Source: Methanolinea sp. UBA473 (lineage in GTDB: Archaea; Halobacteriota; Methanomicrobia; Methanomicrobiales; Methanospirillaceae). From it: a stretch of DNA of 8,521 nucleotides. Below the pieces are notes generated by a model that ran no database searches, had not been told where the DNA came from, and was given only the letters and a program-made list of their open reading frames with translations. Below are positions 1-6,476 of this stretch, piece by piece (position 1 is the first letter of the stretch; every line of letters begins with the position of its first letter). Where the stretch lies: assembly GCA_002509495.1 (NCBI GenBank), contig DAEV01000080.1, positions 448-8,968 on the forward strand. The letters are read 5' to 3'. Made by a program: the position numbers and the translations under genes.

Positions 1-25
1 CCGGGTTCAAATCCCGGCCGGGGCG
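1..25 (+). tRNA. 3' end of a tRNA gene, possibly tRNA-Asp (partial)
   Basis: The window opens inside a tRNA. Bases 1-5 (CCGGG) and 13-17 (CCCGG) form a perfect T stem around a seven-base T loop, TTCAAAT (6-12). Bases 18-24 (CCGGGGC) are the 3' strand of the acceptor stem, which implies a gene starting GCCCCGG, and base 25 (G) is the discriminator. No CCA follows, as is common in archaeal tRNA genes. A GCCC-type acceptor with discriminator G fits archaeal tRNA-Asp, but the anticodon lies outside the window, so the identity is a guess. Confidence 0.8.
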
Positions 26-30
26 CTTGT

Positions 31-36
31 ATTTTT
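31..36 (+). terminator. Oligo-T end signal after the tRNA
   Basis: A run of five T (32-36) begins seven bases after the tRNA discriminator. Short oligo-T runs are the usual stop signal for archaeal transcripts. There is no extra hairpin, and the tRNA itself supplies the upstream structure. The next gene converges on this site from the other strand. Confidence 0.4.
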
Positions 37-110
37 CCTGGTGACTTTATTGGACCTCTTCTTGCAGGTATCTCGCCAGCTAATCTGTTGAATGCTTAAT
101 TAATGATTAT

Positions 111-1106
111 TCAGCCTGAAACATGTCGAATCATCTTACATAGGCCAGTATCCAGATCCACTTTGGGTTCCCAGTTCAGCATTTTCTTTGCCCGTGTGAT
201 ATCTGGGCACCGTCTCCGGGGATCATCTTCAGGTAATTCCTGATATTCGAGTGCTGATTCCGATCGGGTCAGTTCATAGATTCTTTTTGCCAGATCGAGA
301 ATTGTAATCTCACGAGGATTGCCAATATTTACAGGTTTTCCAGTTAAACCGGGCGTGAATGCCAATCGGATCAATCCCTCTATCTGATCCGTAACATAGC
401 AGAAACTACGTGTTTGCAGTCCATCTCCAAAAATCGTGATAGGACGGCCGTTCAAAGCCTGGTCGATAAACCGGGGGACCACTCTCCCATAGTATCCGTC
501 GTTTCTCATCCGGGGGCCATAAGTGTTAAAAATCCGTGCAATTCTCACATCGATCCCATATTCGCGGTGGAACGCCATGCAGATCGCCTCCCCCGCCCTT
601 TTAGCCTCATCATAGCATCCACGAATACCGATTGTATTCACATTCCCACGATCGGTCTCGGGTGTGGGGGTGATCGAAGGATCTCCATAGATCTCGCTTG
701 TCGATGTGAAAAGAAAGGGGGTTTGAAACTTTCTGGCAACTTCCAGAGCATTCATTGTCCCTAGGGTATTCGATTTGAGAATTTCCAGTGGATATTGATC
801 GAATTCAAGGGGAGATGCACGGGAGGCTAAGTGCATGACATAATCAAGGGGTCCATCGACCTCCAGAGGTTGGGAAATATCATAATTTACAAGTGAGAAT
901 CGGGATGAACGGCTGAATTCCTCGATATTGGATGGTCTTCCGCTTGAAAGGTTATCGACACACACAACTGCCCCATTCTTAGCAAGGATAGTCTCGCACA
1001 TCCATGATCCCAGAAATCCAGCACCACCTGTCACCAGGATCCGTTTTCCGGAAAAAGAGATGTCCTGTAGGTTATTCAGCAGTATTTGGATATCATTCGC
1101 ACTCAT
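111..1106 (-). CDS. UDP-glucuronate decarboxylase-like NAD-dependent epimerase/dehydratase
   Basis: This 331-residue extended short-chain dehydrogenase is most like UDP-xylose synthases, which oxidise and decarboxylate UDP-glucuronate to UDP-xylose using bound NAD. Seen: the nucleotide-binding TGGAGFLG at about 26-33 with the NAD-ribose Asp at 51 (VDNLSSG); the ASP loop at 97-99; TSTSEIYGDP at 134-143; the catalytic YDEAK with Tyr165 and Lys169; NTYGPRM at 194-200; and GDGLQTRSF at 227-235, a signature shared with UDP-xylose synthases. The insert NDGYYGRVVPRF replaces the shorter NDGRVV of classical enzymes, so a related activity on another UDP-sugar is possible. Its ATG lies inside the end of galU (14-base overlap), which points to one transcript and coupled translation. 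It is the last gene of the cluster and converges with the tRNA. Base composition is more AT-rich than in the rfb genes. Confidence 0.85.
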   Translation of the reverse strand: MSANDIQILLNNLQDISFSGKRILVTGGAGFLGSWMCETILAKNGAVVCVDNLSSGRPSNIEEFSRSSRFSLVNYDISQPLEVDGPLDYVMHLASRASPLEFDQYPLEILKSNTLGTMNALEVARKFQTPFLFTSTSEIYGDPSITPTPETDRGNVNTIGIRGCYDEAKRAGEAICMAFHREYGIDVRIARIFNTYGPRMRNDGYYGRVVPRFIDQALNGRPITIFGDGLQTRSFCYVTDQIEGLIRLAFTPGLTGKPVNIGNPREITILDLAKRIYELTRSESALEYQELPEDDPRRRCPDITRAKKMLNWEPKVDLDTGLCKMIRHVSG

Positions 1107-1947
1107 TCTGTCTACACCATTCCCGGCACGCAGCCTGGATCTCTTTCCCCACTATCGGGTCTTTCATACCGAGATCGATATTCGCCTTGAGCCAATCCGT
1201 TTTGTTCCCAATATCATACCGTTTTCCACGATACAAGTGGGCATAAAGGGGCTCTTCCTTTTTCAGATGTTTCAATGCATCCGTCAATTGAATTTCACCA
1301 TTTTTCCCGGGTTCGGTCTTTCCAATACAATCCATGATAGCGGGAGTGAGCAAATAGGTACCAAGAATTGCGAGATCTGAGGGAGATTCAGACGGTTCGG
1401 GTTTTTCGATAAGATCCTCCACCATCAGTGTCTCCTCATCAAGGAATTGCCCGCTTACAATCCCGTAATGGCCTACCATGGAAAGGGGGACTTTTTCCAC
1501 CGCTATCACGGAAGAATGGCATTTCTGGTAACAAGCAATCAACTCTTCCACACAGGGCGGAGTGGTAATAGTGTCGCCGAGAAGCACCGCAAACGGCTCC
1601 TCGTCGATGAAACTCTCTGCATAGCTGATCGCGTCGCCAAGCCCTCGCAGCGATCTCTGGCGAACGTAAAAAATATTTACCGAATTAAGGAGGGCCTCCA
1701 GTTCCTCAAGGAACTCATTTGCAGTTTCGTTCTCCATATGGTCGAAATAGTCTTCTATCGCGCGTTTCCCCTTCCCGGTAATGATAAGGATGTCAGTAAT
1801 GCCCGATTGTACTGCTTCTTCCACCACGTAATGGATCACCGGTTTATGAACCACCGGGAGCATCTCTTTTGGCATGGATTTCGTGAGAGGGAAGAACCTG
1901 GTCCCGAGCCCTGCGGCTGGAATTACCGCTTTGGTGATCCGGGTCAC
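1093..1947 (-). CDS. galU: UTP-glucose-1-phosphate uridylyltransferase
   Basis: The enzyme joins UTP and glucose-1-phosphate to give UDP-glucose and pyrophosphate in the cytoplasm, the entry to UDP-glucose, UDP-glucuronate and UDP-xylose. The 284 residues match the family length. Seen: the nucleotidyltransferase signature AVIPAAGLGTRFFPLTKSMP near residues 8-27, then KEMLPVVHKPVIHYVVEEA, the metal-binding LLGDT (about 121-125), LIEKPEPSESPSDLAILGTYLL, and NGEIQLTDAL. The start is GTG at 1947-1945, preceded by GGGGGAAGACTG; no in-frame ATG gives a better N-terminus. The start overlaps the stop of a 15-codon upstream frame (1944-1991), so it may be reached by coupled translation. It overlaps the downstream decarboxylase gene by 14 bases. 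About 214 bases with terminator- and promoter-like sequence separate it from rfbB, so it may head its own transcript. Confidence 0.95.
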   Translation of the reverse strand: MTRITKAVIPAAGLGTRFFPLTKSMPKEMLPVVHKPVIHYVVEEAVQSGITDILIITGKGKRAIEDYFDHMENETANEFLEELEALLNSVNIFYVRQRSLRGLGDAISYAESFIDEEPFAVLLGDTITTPPCVEELIACYQKCHSSVIAVEKVPLSMVGHYGIVSGQFLDEETLMVEDLIEKPEPSESPSDLAILGTYLLTPAIMDCIGKTEPGKNGEIQLTDALKHLKKEEPLYAHLYRGKRYDIGNKTDWLKANIDLGMKDPIVGKEIQAACREWCRQNECE

Positions 1948-1991
1948 CAGTCTTCCCCCGGATACCCTTTGCCGGCGATCGAGATCTTCAT
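1944..1991 (-). pseudogene. 15-codon frame resembling the start of UDP-glucose dehydrogenase
   Basis: Starting from ATG at 1991 the minus strand reads MKISIAGKGYPGEDW and then TGA. The stop overlaps the GTG start of galU. The pattern M-K-I-S-I-x-G-x-G-Y-x-G is the classic N-terminus of UDP-glucose 6-dehydrogenases (typically MKISIIGxGYVG). That enzyme makes the UDP-glucuronate that links galU to the decarboxylase gene. The frame may be the scar of a lost ugd gene, a short leader peptide coupled to galU, or chance; fifteen residues cannot settle it. The purine-rich GGAAGAAG just upstream could serve as a weak ribosome binding site. Confidence 0.3.
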
Positions 1992-2040
1992 GATTCTTCT
2001 TCCATTTCGATCAGACGTATGTTCATCTCTCTATTCTTCC

Positions 2041-2088
2041 ATTCTAAAAATAATAATCCTCGCGGTTATCCCCGAGTTAGAAAAAAAA
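2041..2088 (-). terminator. Hairpin and oligo-T region between rfbB and galU
   Basis: Reading the minus strand after rfbB, there is first a run of eight T (2088-2081). Next comes a hairpin at 2076-2059 (CTCGGGG, loop ATAA, CCGCGAG, one C-C type mismatch on the + strand reading). After it lies a second T-rich stretch, ATTATTATTTTT (about 2056-2045). This fits an archaeal termination zone for the rfb transcript. The second AT-rich stretch, 54 bases or more before the upstream ATG at 1991, could equally serve as a TATA element for galU. The function is inferred only from composition and position. Confidence 0.4.
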
Positions 2089-2161
2089 TGTTCTCGTCAT
2101 CCATGGTTGCCGTGCTTATTCAGATCCTGTCCGTTATATCTGCGGGAAACATCCTGGTGCC

Positions 2162-3211
2162 TTAAACGAGTCTGCTCCCATAATGATCCTGGTAGTAGGC
2201 CCGGTACTCCCCCGACACCACATGCTCCACCCATTCCTGGTGGTCCAGGTACCACCGGATGGTCGAACGTATCCCGTCGGGAAAAGAGATCTCCGGTCTC
2301 CATCCCAGTTGAGTCCGGATTTTTGTGGCATCGATCGCATAGCGGCGATCGTGGCCGGGACGATCCTTCACGTATCGGATCAGGGATTCGTTGATCGCAT
2401 CGTCCCCGGTTTCCTCCCGGAGGATGGACACGATCAGTTTTACGATCCCGATGTTCTCCCATTCGTTATTCCCCCCGATGTTGTAGACCTCTCCCGGATG
2501 GCCTTTTTCATGCACCAGATCGATTGCCCGGCAGTGGTCTTCGACATAGAGCCAGTCCCGGACCTGGCGGCCGTCACCGTACACGGGGAGAGGCTGGTGT
2601 CTGAGGGCATTCCTGATCACCAGGGGTATGAGCTTTTCCGGGAACTGGTACGGGCCGTAGTTGTTGGAGCACCGTGTGATCAGGACGGGAAGGCCGTAGG
2701 TGTCGTGGTATGCGTTCACGAGGAGATCCGCGGCAGCTTTGCTTGCAGAATAAGGGCTGTGGGGATCGAGGGGGGTGGCTTCGGAGAAACTACCCTCCCG
2801 GCCGAGAGAGCCATAGACTTCATCGGTGGATACCTGGAGAAACCTTCCCTTTTCCAGGTATCCCCTGGCCATGTCGAGGAGAACGCCTGTTCCAAGAATG
2901 TTTGTTTTCAGGAAGGAGGCAGGATCCTGGATCGAGCGGTCTACATGCGATTCCGCGGCAAAGTGGATAATTCCCTCAACCGGGTGCTCCCGGAAGATCG
3001 CGTCCATCCCGGATCGGTCGGTAATATCCGCCTTGATGAACTTGAACCTCGACCGCTCCTCTTCCCGGATCGATTCGAGATTTTCCAGGTTTCCTGCATA
3101 CGTCAGAGCGTCGAGCCCCAGGATCTTGTCCGACGGATACCTGCGGAGATGATGATACACGTAGTTGCTGCCGATGAAACCCGCGACACCGGTTACCAGG
3201 TGGGTTCTCAC
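2162..3211 (-). CDS. rfbB: dTDP-glucose 4,6-dehydratase
   Basis: This is the second step of dTDP-L-rhamnose synthesis: NAD-dependent dehydration of dTDP-glucose to dTDP-4-keto-6-deoxyglucose. The 349-residue length is normal. Seen: TGVAGFIG (7-14) of the Rossmann fold, LDALTYAGNLENL (33-45), HFAAESHVDRSI (83-94), catalytic Thr129-Asp130-Glu131 in STDEVYG, Tyr154 and Lys158 in YSASK, RCSNNYGPYQFPEKLIP (180-196) and GDGRQVRDWLYV. These residues separate it clearly from the related epimerases. The start is GTG at 3211-3209, preceded by a strong GGGAGGTG site, and it shares four bases (GTGA) with the rfbD stop. It is therefore the last gene of the rfbC-rfbD-rfbB block and translationally coupled to rfbD. 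A termination-like zone follows. Confidence 0.96.
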   Translation of the reverse strand: MRTHLVTGVAGFIGSNYVYHHLRRYPSDKILGLDALTYAGNLENLESIREEERSRFKFIKADITDRSGMDAIFREHPVEGIIHFAAESHVDRSIQDPASFLKTNILGTGVLLDMARGYLEKGRFLQVSTDEVYGSLGREGSFSEATPLDPHSPYSASKAAADLLVNAYHDTYGLPVLITRCSNNYGPYQFPEKLIPLVIRNALRHQPLPVYGDGRQVRDWLYVEDHCRAIDLVHEKGHPGEVYNIGGNNEWENIGIVKLIVSILREETGDDAINESLIRYVKDRPGHDRRYAIDATKIRTQLGWRPEISFPDGIRSTIRWYLDHQEWVEHVVSGEYRAYYQDHYGSRLV

Positions 3212-4059
3212 GGAACCACCTCCCTCTCGTTCAGGTAGTCCAGGGTTGCTTTTTCCCAGGAGGGAAGCTCGTACCCAAGTACTTCCCGTGATCCGAAGTT
3301 GTCCAGTACCGAATAGGACGGGCGGCGGGCAGGTGTGGGGAAATCCCCGGATTTTGCCGGCAAAAGAGACCCGTTCCAGCCGATGGTTTCAAGAATGAAC
3401 CGGGCCCAGCCATAGCGGGAGCAGGAACCGCTATTCGTGATGTGGTAGAGACCGTAGTGCCCGGTTGCCGCCAGGTCGAGAGTTGCACGGGCCAGGTCTT
3501 TTGTATAGGTTGGTGCGGATACCTGGTCGTCCACGATTCTCAACAAATCCTGTCCGCGACTCCATTCAAGGATTTTACCGGCGAAGTTGATATTTCCCAC
3601 GCCGAATACCCAGGATGTCCTGATCAGGAAGAAACGCTCTGCCAGGTCCCGGATCACCTGCTCCCCCAGCAGCTTGCTCCGGCCGTACATGCTGACGGGA
3701 TTGGGGAAATCCGCGATCGTATAGGGAACCGTCTTCTGACCATCGAATACATAATCGGTCGAGTAGTGTACCAAAATGGCGTCCACCTTCCGGGCTGCAA
3801 GTGCGAGGTTCCTGACTCCCAGGCCATTCACCTGGAACGCCCTCTGCCATTCGTTCTCGGCCTGGTCCACTGCATTATACGCCGCACAATTGATGATCAA
3901 ATCCGGTGAGTTCTGTTTGATAAAATCCAGAACACCAGAACTGTTTGTAATATCCAGTGCATGGGAGTCTGCCGCAATATAAGGAATGCCACGGCCGCTG
4001 CATTCTTTCTGGAGGTCCTGCCCGAGCTGCCCTCCTGCCCCGGTGATTACTACGTTCAT
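3208..4059 (-). CDS. rfbD: dTDP-4-dehydrorhamnose reductase
   Basis: This is the last step of dTDP-L-rhamnose synthesis: NAD(P)H reduction of the 4-keto group of dTDP-4-dehydro-L-rhamnose. From the ATG at 4059 the protein has 283 residues, typical for RmlD. Numbered from that ATG, it shows ITGAGGQLGQDL near 5-16, INCAAYNAVDQAE (56-68), HYSTDYVFDG (98-107), the catalytic Tyr125 and Lys129 in MYGRSK, RTSWVFG (147-153) and the substrate-loop VDDQVSAPTYTKDLA. A TTG one codon upstream (4062) is possible, but the ATG is preferred because it forms a TGATG junction with the rfbC stop, downstream of GGAAGTGG. The overlaps on both sides show a compact operon. Confidence 0.95.
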   Translation of the reverse strand: MNVVITGAGGQLGQDLQKECSGRGIPYIAADSHALDITNSSGVLDFIKQNSPDLIINCAAYNAVDQAENEWQRAFQVNGLGVRNLALAARKVDAILVHYSTDYVFDGQKTVPYTIADFPNPVSMYGRSKLLGEQVIRDLAERFFLIRTSWVFGVGNINFAGKILEWSRGQDLLRIVDDQVSAPTYTKDLARATLDLAATGHYGLYHITNSGSCSRYGWARFILETIGWNGSLLPAKSGDFPTPARRPSYSVLDNFGSREVLGYELPSWEKATLDYLNEREVVP

Positions 4060-4646
4060 CAATCGCCACTTCCGAAGGCAAAGGGGCTATCGATTTCGCC
4101 GGATCGGGGCAGGGCTGCATCCTTCGGAGAGACGAGGGGAGCAGGAATCCCATATTCTCCAAGAGGCCACGGGATCTCCAGATCCGGGTCATCCCACCGG
4201 ATTCCCGCATCATACTCGGGATGATAGTACTCGGTAGTCTTGTAGAGCACTTCGGTGTGATCTTCCAGGGAAAGGAACCCATGTGCAAAGCCCGGGGGTA
4301 CCCAGAGGAATTGGGGGTCGCTCGATGAAAGGGTGACCGCAATCCACTCGTTCCAGGAAGGAGAATTTTTCCGCAGGTCGACAACCACATCATAGATGGA
4401 CCCTCTCACGACCCGGACAAGCTTCCCCTGTGGATGCCGGGACTGGAAATGCAGTCCTCTCAATACTCCTTTTGCCGAGCAGGAGTGATTATCCTGGACA
4501 AATTCATCCCGAATTCCTATCTCCGCAAAATCTTTGCGGGTAAAGGTTTCCAGGAAAAATCCGCGTGAATCCCTGAACACACGGGGAGCTATCAGGAAAA
4601 CACCCGGAAGCGAGGTTATTATCCTGGAAAATTTTTCGCCTGTCAT
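4059..4646 (-). CDS. rfbC: dTDP-4-dehydrorhamnose 3,5-epimerase
   Basis: The enzyme inverts C3 and C5 of dTDP-4-keto-6-deoxyglucose to give dTDP-4-dehydro-L-rhamnose; no cofactor is needed. It is a 195-residue cupin (RmlC fold). Seen: PRVFRDSRGFFLETF (21-35), the catalytic His66 in VLRGLHFQ, QGKLVRVVRGSIYDVVVDLR (73-92), WVPPGFAHGFL with His122 (115-125), the active-site tyrosine region YKTTEYYHPEYD (135-146) and IRWDDPDLEIPWP (149-161). The ATG is at 4646, after AAGGGACTTCC. Its stop overlaps the rfbD ATG. A 152-base gap separates it from rfbA and holds a hairpin, a palindrome and TATA-like sequence, so rfbC may begin a separate transcript. The roughly 15 residues after the conserved core (about 181-195) show no recognisable motif. 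Confidence 0.95.
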   Translation of the reverse strand: MTGEKFSRIITSLPGVFLIAPRVFRDSRGFFLETFTRKDFAEIGIRDEFVQDNHSCSAKGVLRGLHFQSRHPQGKLVRVVRGSIYDVVVDLRKNSPSWNEWIAVTLSSSDPQFLWVPPGFAHGFLSLEDHTEVLYKTTEYYHPEYDAGIRWDDPDLEIPWPLGEYGIPAPLVSPKDAALPRSGEIDSPFAFGSGD

Positions 4647-4704
4647 GGAAGTCCCTTATCTATCTATATCTTACCACCGGGCTTTATCTTACTTTTTACG
4701 GGAG

Positions 4705-4724
4705 CGTCCGCCAAATAAAGATAA
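4705..4724 (-). promoter_or_regulatory. rfbC: Candidate archaeal promoter for rfbC
   Basis: On the minus strand this stretch contains TTTTATCTTTATTTGG, the most TATA-like AT-rich tract in the 152-base gap before rfbC. It is centred about 65-70 bases upstream of the ATG, so a transcript would start roughly 40 bases before the gene. A second AT-rich tract (GTAAAAAGTAAGATAAAG, about 4682-4700) lies closer to the gene and is an alternative. Sequence-only call. Confidence 0.3.
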
Positions 4725-4735
4725 AATGACAAGAA

Positions 4736-4749
4736 TCGTTCTCGAACGA
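4736..4749. promoter_or_regulatory. 14-bp palindrome upstream of rfbC, possible operator
   Basis: TCGTTC and GAACGA are perfect inverted copies separated by TC. The site lies about 12 bases upstream of the candidate TATA tract of rfbC, where archaeal activators or repressors often bind. A second copy was not noticed elsewhere in the window, so a regulatory role is only a possibility. Confidence 0.25.
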
Positions 4750-4773
4750 ACCAGTCAGTGGGATGGCGGCCTG

Positions 4774-4795
4774 AAAATATCCTGTTTCGGGATAT
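4774..4795 (-). terminator. Small hairpin with T tail just after rfbA
   Basis: Read on the minus strand, ATATCC (4795-4790) and GGATAT (4782-4777) pair perfectly around a seven-base loop, CGAAACA. A TTTT run follows, overlapping the end of the stem. It sits three bases after the rfbA stop codon. The stem is short and AT-rich, so it would be a weak or partial terminator, or a processing or stability element. Confidence 0.35.
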
Positions 4796-4798
4796 GAA

Positions 4799-5674
4799 TC
4801 ATCCCTGTGACCCCTCTGCAAGTTCACTCAGGTAGTTTCCGTACTCCGTATTGTTCAGGCCGTCGGCCAGTGATCTCAGATTTTCCCTGCTGATGTATCC
4901 CTGCCGGTATGCGATCTCCTCGATACATGCCACGTACAGTCCCTGCCGCTTCTGGATGGTCTCGATGAAGGTCGAAGCCTCCAATAAGGAATCGTGCGTG
5001 CCTGCATCCAGCCATGCCATCCCCCGTCCAAGAATCAGCACATGAAGGTCTCCCGTCTCCATGTACTCCCGGTTGACATCCGTGATCTCCAGTTCCCCCC
5101 GGGCCGAAGGCTGGATCGATCTCGCGATACGGGTCACCCTGTTGTCATAAAAGTAAAGACCCGGCACTGCATAGTGCGACCTTGGCGCATCAGGTTTTTC
5201 TTCGATGGAAACCGCCTTTCCATGGGAATCCACCTCGACAACACCATATGCCCGGGGATCACGCACCCAGTATCCGAAAATTGTCGCACCCTCCTGCGAA
5301 GACGCAGCCTGCCTGAGCAACTCGGAAAAGTGTTGCCCGTAGAAGATATTGTCCCCCAGGATGAGAGCCACCCGTTCGTTTCCAATGAATTTTTCCCCTA
5401 CAATAAACGCTTCCGCCAGTCCGCCCGGTTTTTCCTGGACCTTGTAGGAGAACTTCAGACCCAGCTGTGTTCCGTCCCCGAGAAGGTTCTGGTACAACGG
5501 GATATCCCTTTCCGTGGAGATGATCAGGATATCCCGGATCCCTGCGAGCATGAGGACCGAAAGGGGATAATAGATCAACGGTTTGTCATAGACTGGAAGA
5601 AGGTGCTTGGAGATCGACTTCGTGATCGGGAACAGGCGCGTGCCGAAGCCCCCGGCAAGGATGATGCCTTTCAT
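4799..5674 (-). CDS. rfbA: Glucose-1-phosphate thymidylyltransferase
   Basis: This is the first step of dTDP-L-rhamnose synthesis: dTTP plus glucose-1-phosphate gives dTDP-glucose and pyrophosphate, with Mg2+. The 291 residues match the short RmlA/RffH type. Seen: LAGGFGTRL (6-14) with Arg13, SKHLLPVYDKPLIYYPLSVLM with Lys23, QEKPGGLAEAF (80-90), the metal-binding Asp108 in LILGDNIFYG, IEEKP (157-161), GELEITDVN (193-201) and WLDAGTHDSLLEA (221-233) with the second metal-ligand Asp223. The start is ATG at 5674, preceded by GTGAGG at a good distance. Unlike the other three rfb genes it is not overlapped by its neighbour. About 210 bases of upstream DNA separate it from the 141-residue orphan gene; a TATA-like TATCTTAC near 5779-5786 could drive it, with a long leader. 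Confidence 0.96.
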   Translation of the reverse strand: MKGIILAGGFGTRLFPITKSISKHLLPVYDKPLIYYPLSVLMLAGIRDILIISTERDIPLYQNLLGDGTQLGLKFSYKVQEKPGGLAEAFIVGEKFIGNERVALILGDNIFYGQHFSELLRQAASSQEGATIFGYWVRDPRAYGVVEVDSHGKAVSIEEKPDAPRSHYAVPGLYFYDNRVTRIARSIQPSARGELEITDVNREYMETGDLHVLILGRGMAWLDAGTHDSLLEASTFIETIQKRQGLYVACIEEIAYRQGYISRENLRSLADGLNNTEYGNYLSELAEGSQG

Positions 5675-5712
5675 GCGTAAAGCCTCACTGTATTCATTTT
5701 TTCCACTCCGTG

Positions 5713-5835
5713 TTATGCAAGGCGGAACCGGGATGATCTCTCCTCATCCGGTCTCCCTTGGTAATCAGGAGAAACCAGTAAGATATGTTCCACCTGCAAC
5801 AGTAAATACCTGTCAGGGTCCTCGTGTCGGTCCAT
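5713..5835 (-). CDS. Possible 40-residue small protein upstream of rfbA
   Basis: An open frame from ATG at 5835 to TAA at 5713 encodes 40 residues, including LLLQVEHILLVSPDYQGRPDEE. The central hydrophobic stretch HILLVSPDY resembles the start of a receiver-like or nucleotide-binding beta-alpha unit, but the match is too short to name a family. No ribosome binding site is visible before the ATG, and an oligo-T run lies only 16 bases upstream. It may be a decayed fragment or chance. Confidence 0.15.
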   Translation of the reverse strand: MDRHEDPDRYLLLQVEHILLVSPDYQGRPDEERSSRFRLA

Positions 5836-5850
5836 GAAGTGGACTTATCG

Positions 5851-5856
5851 AAAAAA
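5851..5856 (-). terminator. Oligo-T end signal after the PAS-like gene
   Basis: Six A on the + strand give TTTTTT on the minus strand, 29 bases after the stop codon of the 141-residue gene. No clear hairpin precedes it, which is normal for archaeal oligo-T termination. Confidence 0.4.
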
Positions 5857-5884
5857 CAGGATGCGGGAGAACGACCAGACACCC

Positions 5885-6310
5885 TTACATTTCCCGCATT
5901 TTCATGGATCGGGCCAGATCCTCTGCCGCCGCCCGGTTCGCGAGGATGTCCGACTGGATCGAGAGGACCAGGGACGAAAGTTTCTGCATTTTCTCTGATC
6001 CCTCGCCGGACTGCATGCCCGGGGCGGAAAGGATCCTGGCGAGAGAATCCCGCAAATCCTGGGTTCTGTTCTCGGCAGCTTTCAGGGTATTCATCAGGAT
6101 CTGAAGGGTGAGCTGCTCCTTCTGGTAGGGGGTCGTATTCCGAAGGGTAATCATGCACCTGGAACCGTCGATTGGTGTGAACCTGATCTCGTACACCTGC
6201 GATCCGCTGCGGGTCTGCAACGTCTTCACAACGCCTTCCGATTTCCCGGATTCGATCACTTTCCTCAACTCATCGATGTCCTGATGAAGCAGCTTGACGG
6301 ACAGATCCAT
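5885..6310 (-). CDS. Orphan 141-residue protein with PAS-like segment and coiled coil
   Basis: I do not recognise this as a named family. Residues 28-60 (VKTLQTRSGSQVYEIRFTPIDGSRCMITLRNTT) resemble the last two strands of a PAS sensor domain, where the usual ending is a D-I-T motif followed by a helix; here it reads RNTT. Residues 62-94 are a charged, leucine-rich helix suited to a coiled coil. A flexible stretch with Gly and Ser (95-107) leads to a second amphipathic helix (108-140). There is no signal peptide, membrane segment, phospho-acceptor His box or kinase domain. The ATG at 6310 is directly preceded by AGAGGTGAT, near-perfect against the archaeal anti-Shine-Dalgarno but unusually close to the start. 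It could be a small stand-alone sensor or dimerisation module, or the surviving end of a larger sensor kinase. It is divergent from a response-regulator scrap at 6477. Confidence 0.6.
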   Translation of the reverse strand: MDLSVKLLHQDIDELRKVIESGKSEGVVKTLQTRSGSQVYEIRFTPIDGSRCMITLRNTTPYQKEQLTLQILMNTLKAAENRTQDLRDSLARILSAPGMQSGEGSEKMQKLSSLVLSIQSDILANRAAAEDLARSMKMREM

Positions 6311-6421
6311 ATCACCTCTGCGAATGGCGCCTTGGTGGATATTGTATTCCCTGCGGAAAGGAAATGAACACCGCTTTATTGGTGGAATAGGAGTCCTGGT
6401 GTGGCTGAATTGGTACTATCC

Positions 6422-6438
6422 CATAATATTAATCAATC
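6422..6438 (+). promoter_or_regulatory. Candidate promoter of the response-regulator fragment
   Basis: CATAATATTAATCAATC is the most AT-rich tract in the region and resembles an archaeal TATA element. It lies about 45-50 bases before the ATG at 6477, which would give a leader of roughly 20 bases containing the GGGTGAG ribosome binding site (6465-6471). Confidence 0.35.
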
Positions 6439-6476
6439 AGGTTCACAAATGCCATTGGAAATCGGGTGAGATTCCA

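Noticed and set aside
1447..2394. Plus-strand 315-residue open frame opposite galU and into rfbB
   Set aside because: It crosses two minus-strand genes and the intergenic terminator zone, and shows no domain or start signal.
2162..3211. Val in place of the second Gly of the RfbB nucleotide-binding motif (TGVAGFIG)
   Set aside because: The diagnostic TGxxGxxG pattern is complete and all catalytic residues are present, so the change is tolerated variation.
2183..3238. Plus-strand 351-residue open frame opposite rfbB
   Set aside because: It is an antisense shadow of rfbB, whose conserved catalytic motifs are all on the minus strand. The plus-strand translation has no recognisable domain.
4057..4062. 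TTG at 4062 as the rfbD start
   Set aside because: The adjacent ATG at 4059 overlaps the rfbC stop as TGATG, a common coupling arrangement, and fits the family N-terminus equally well.
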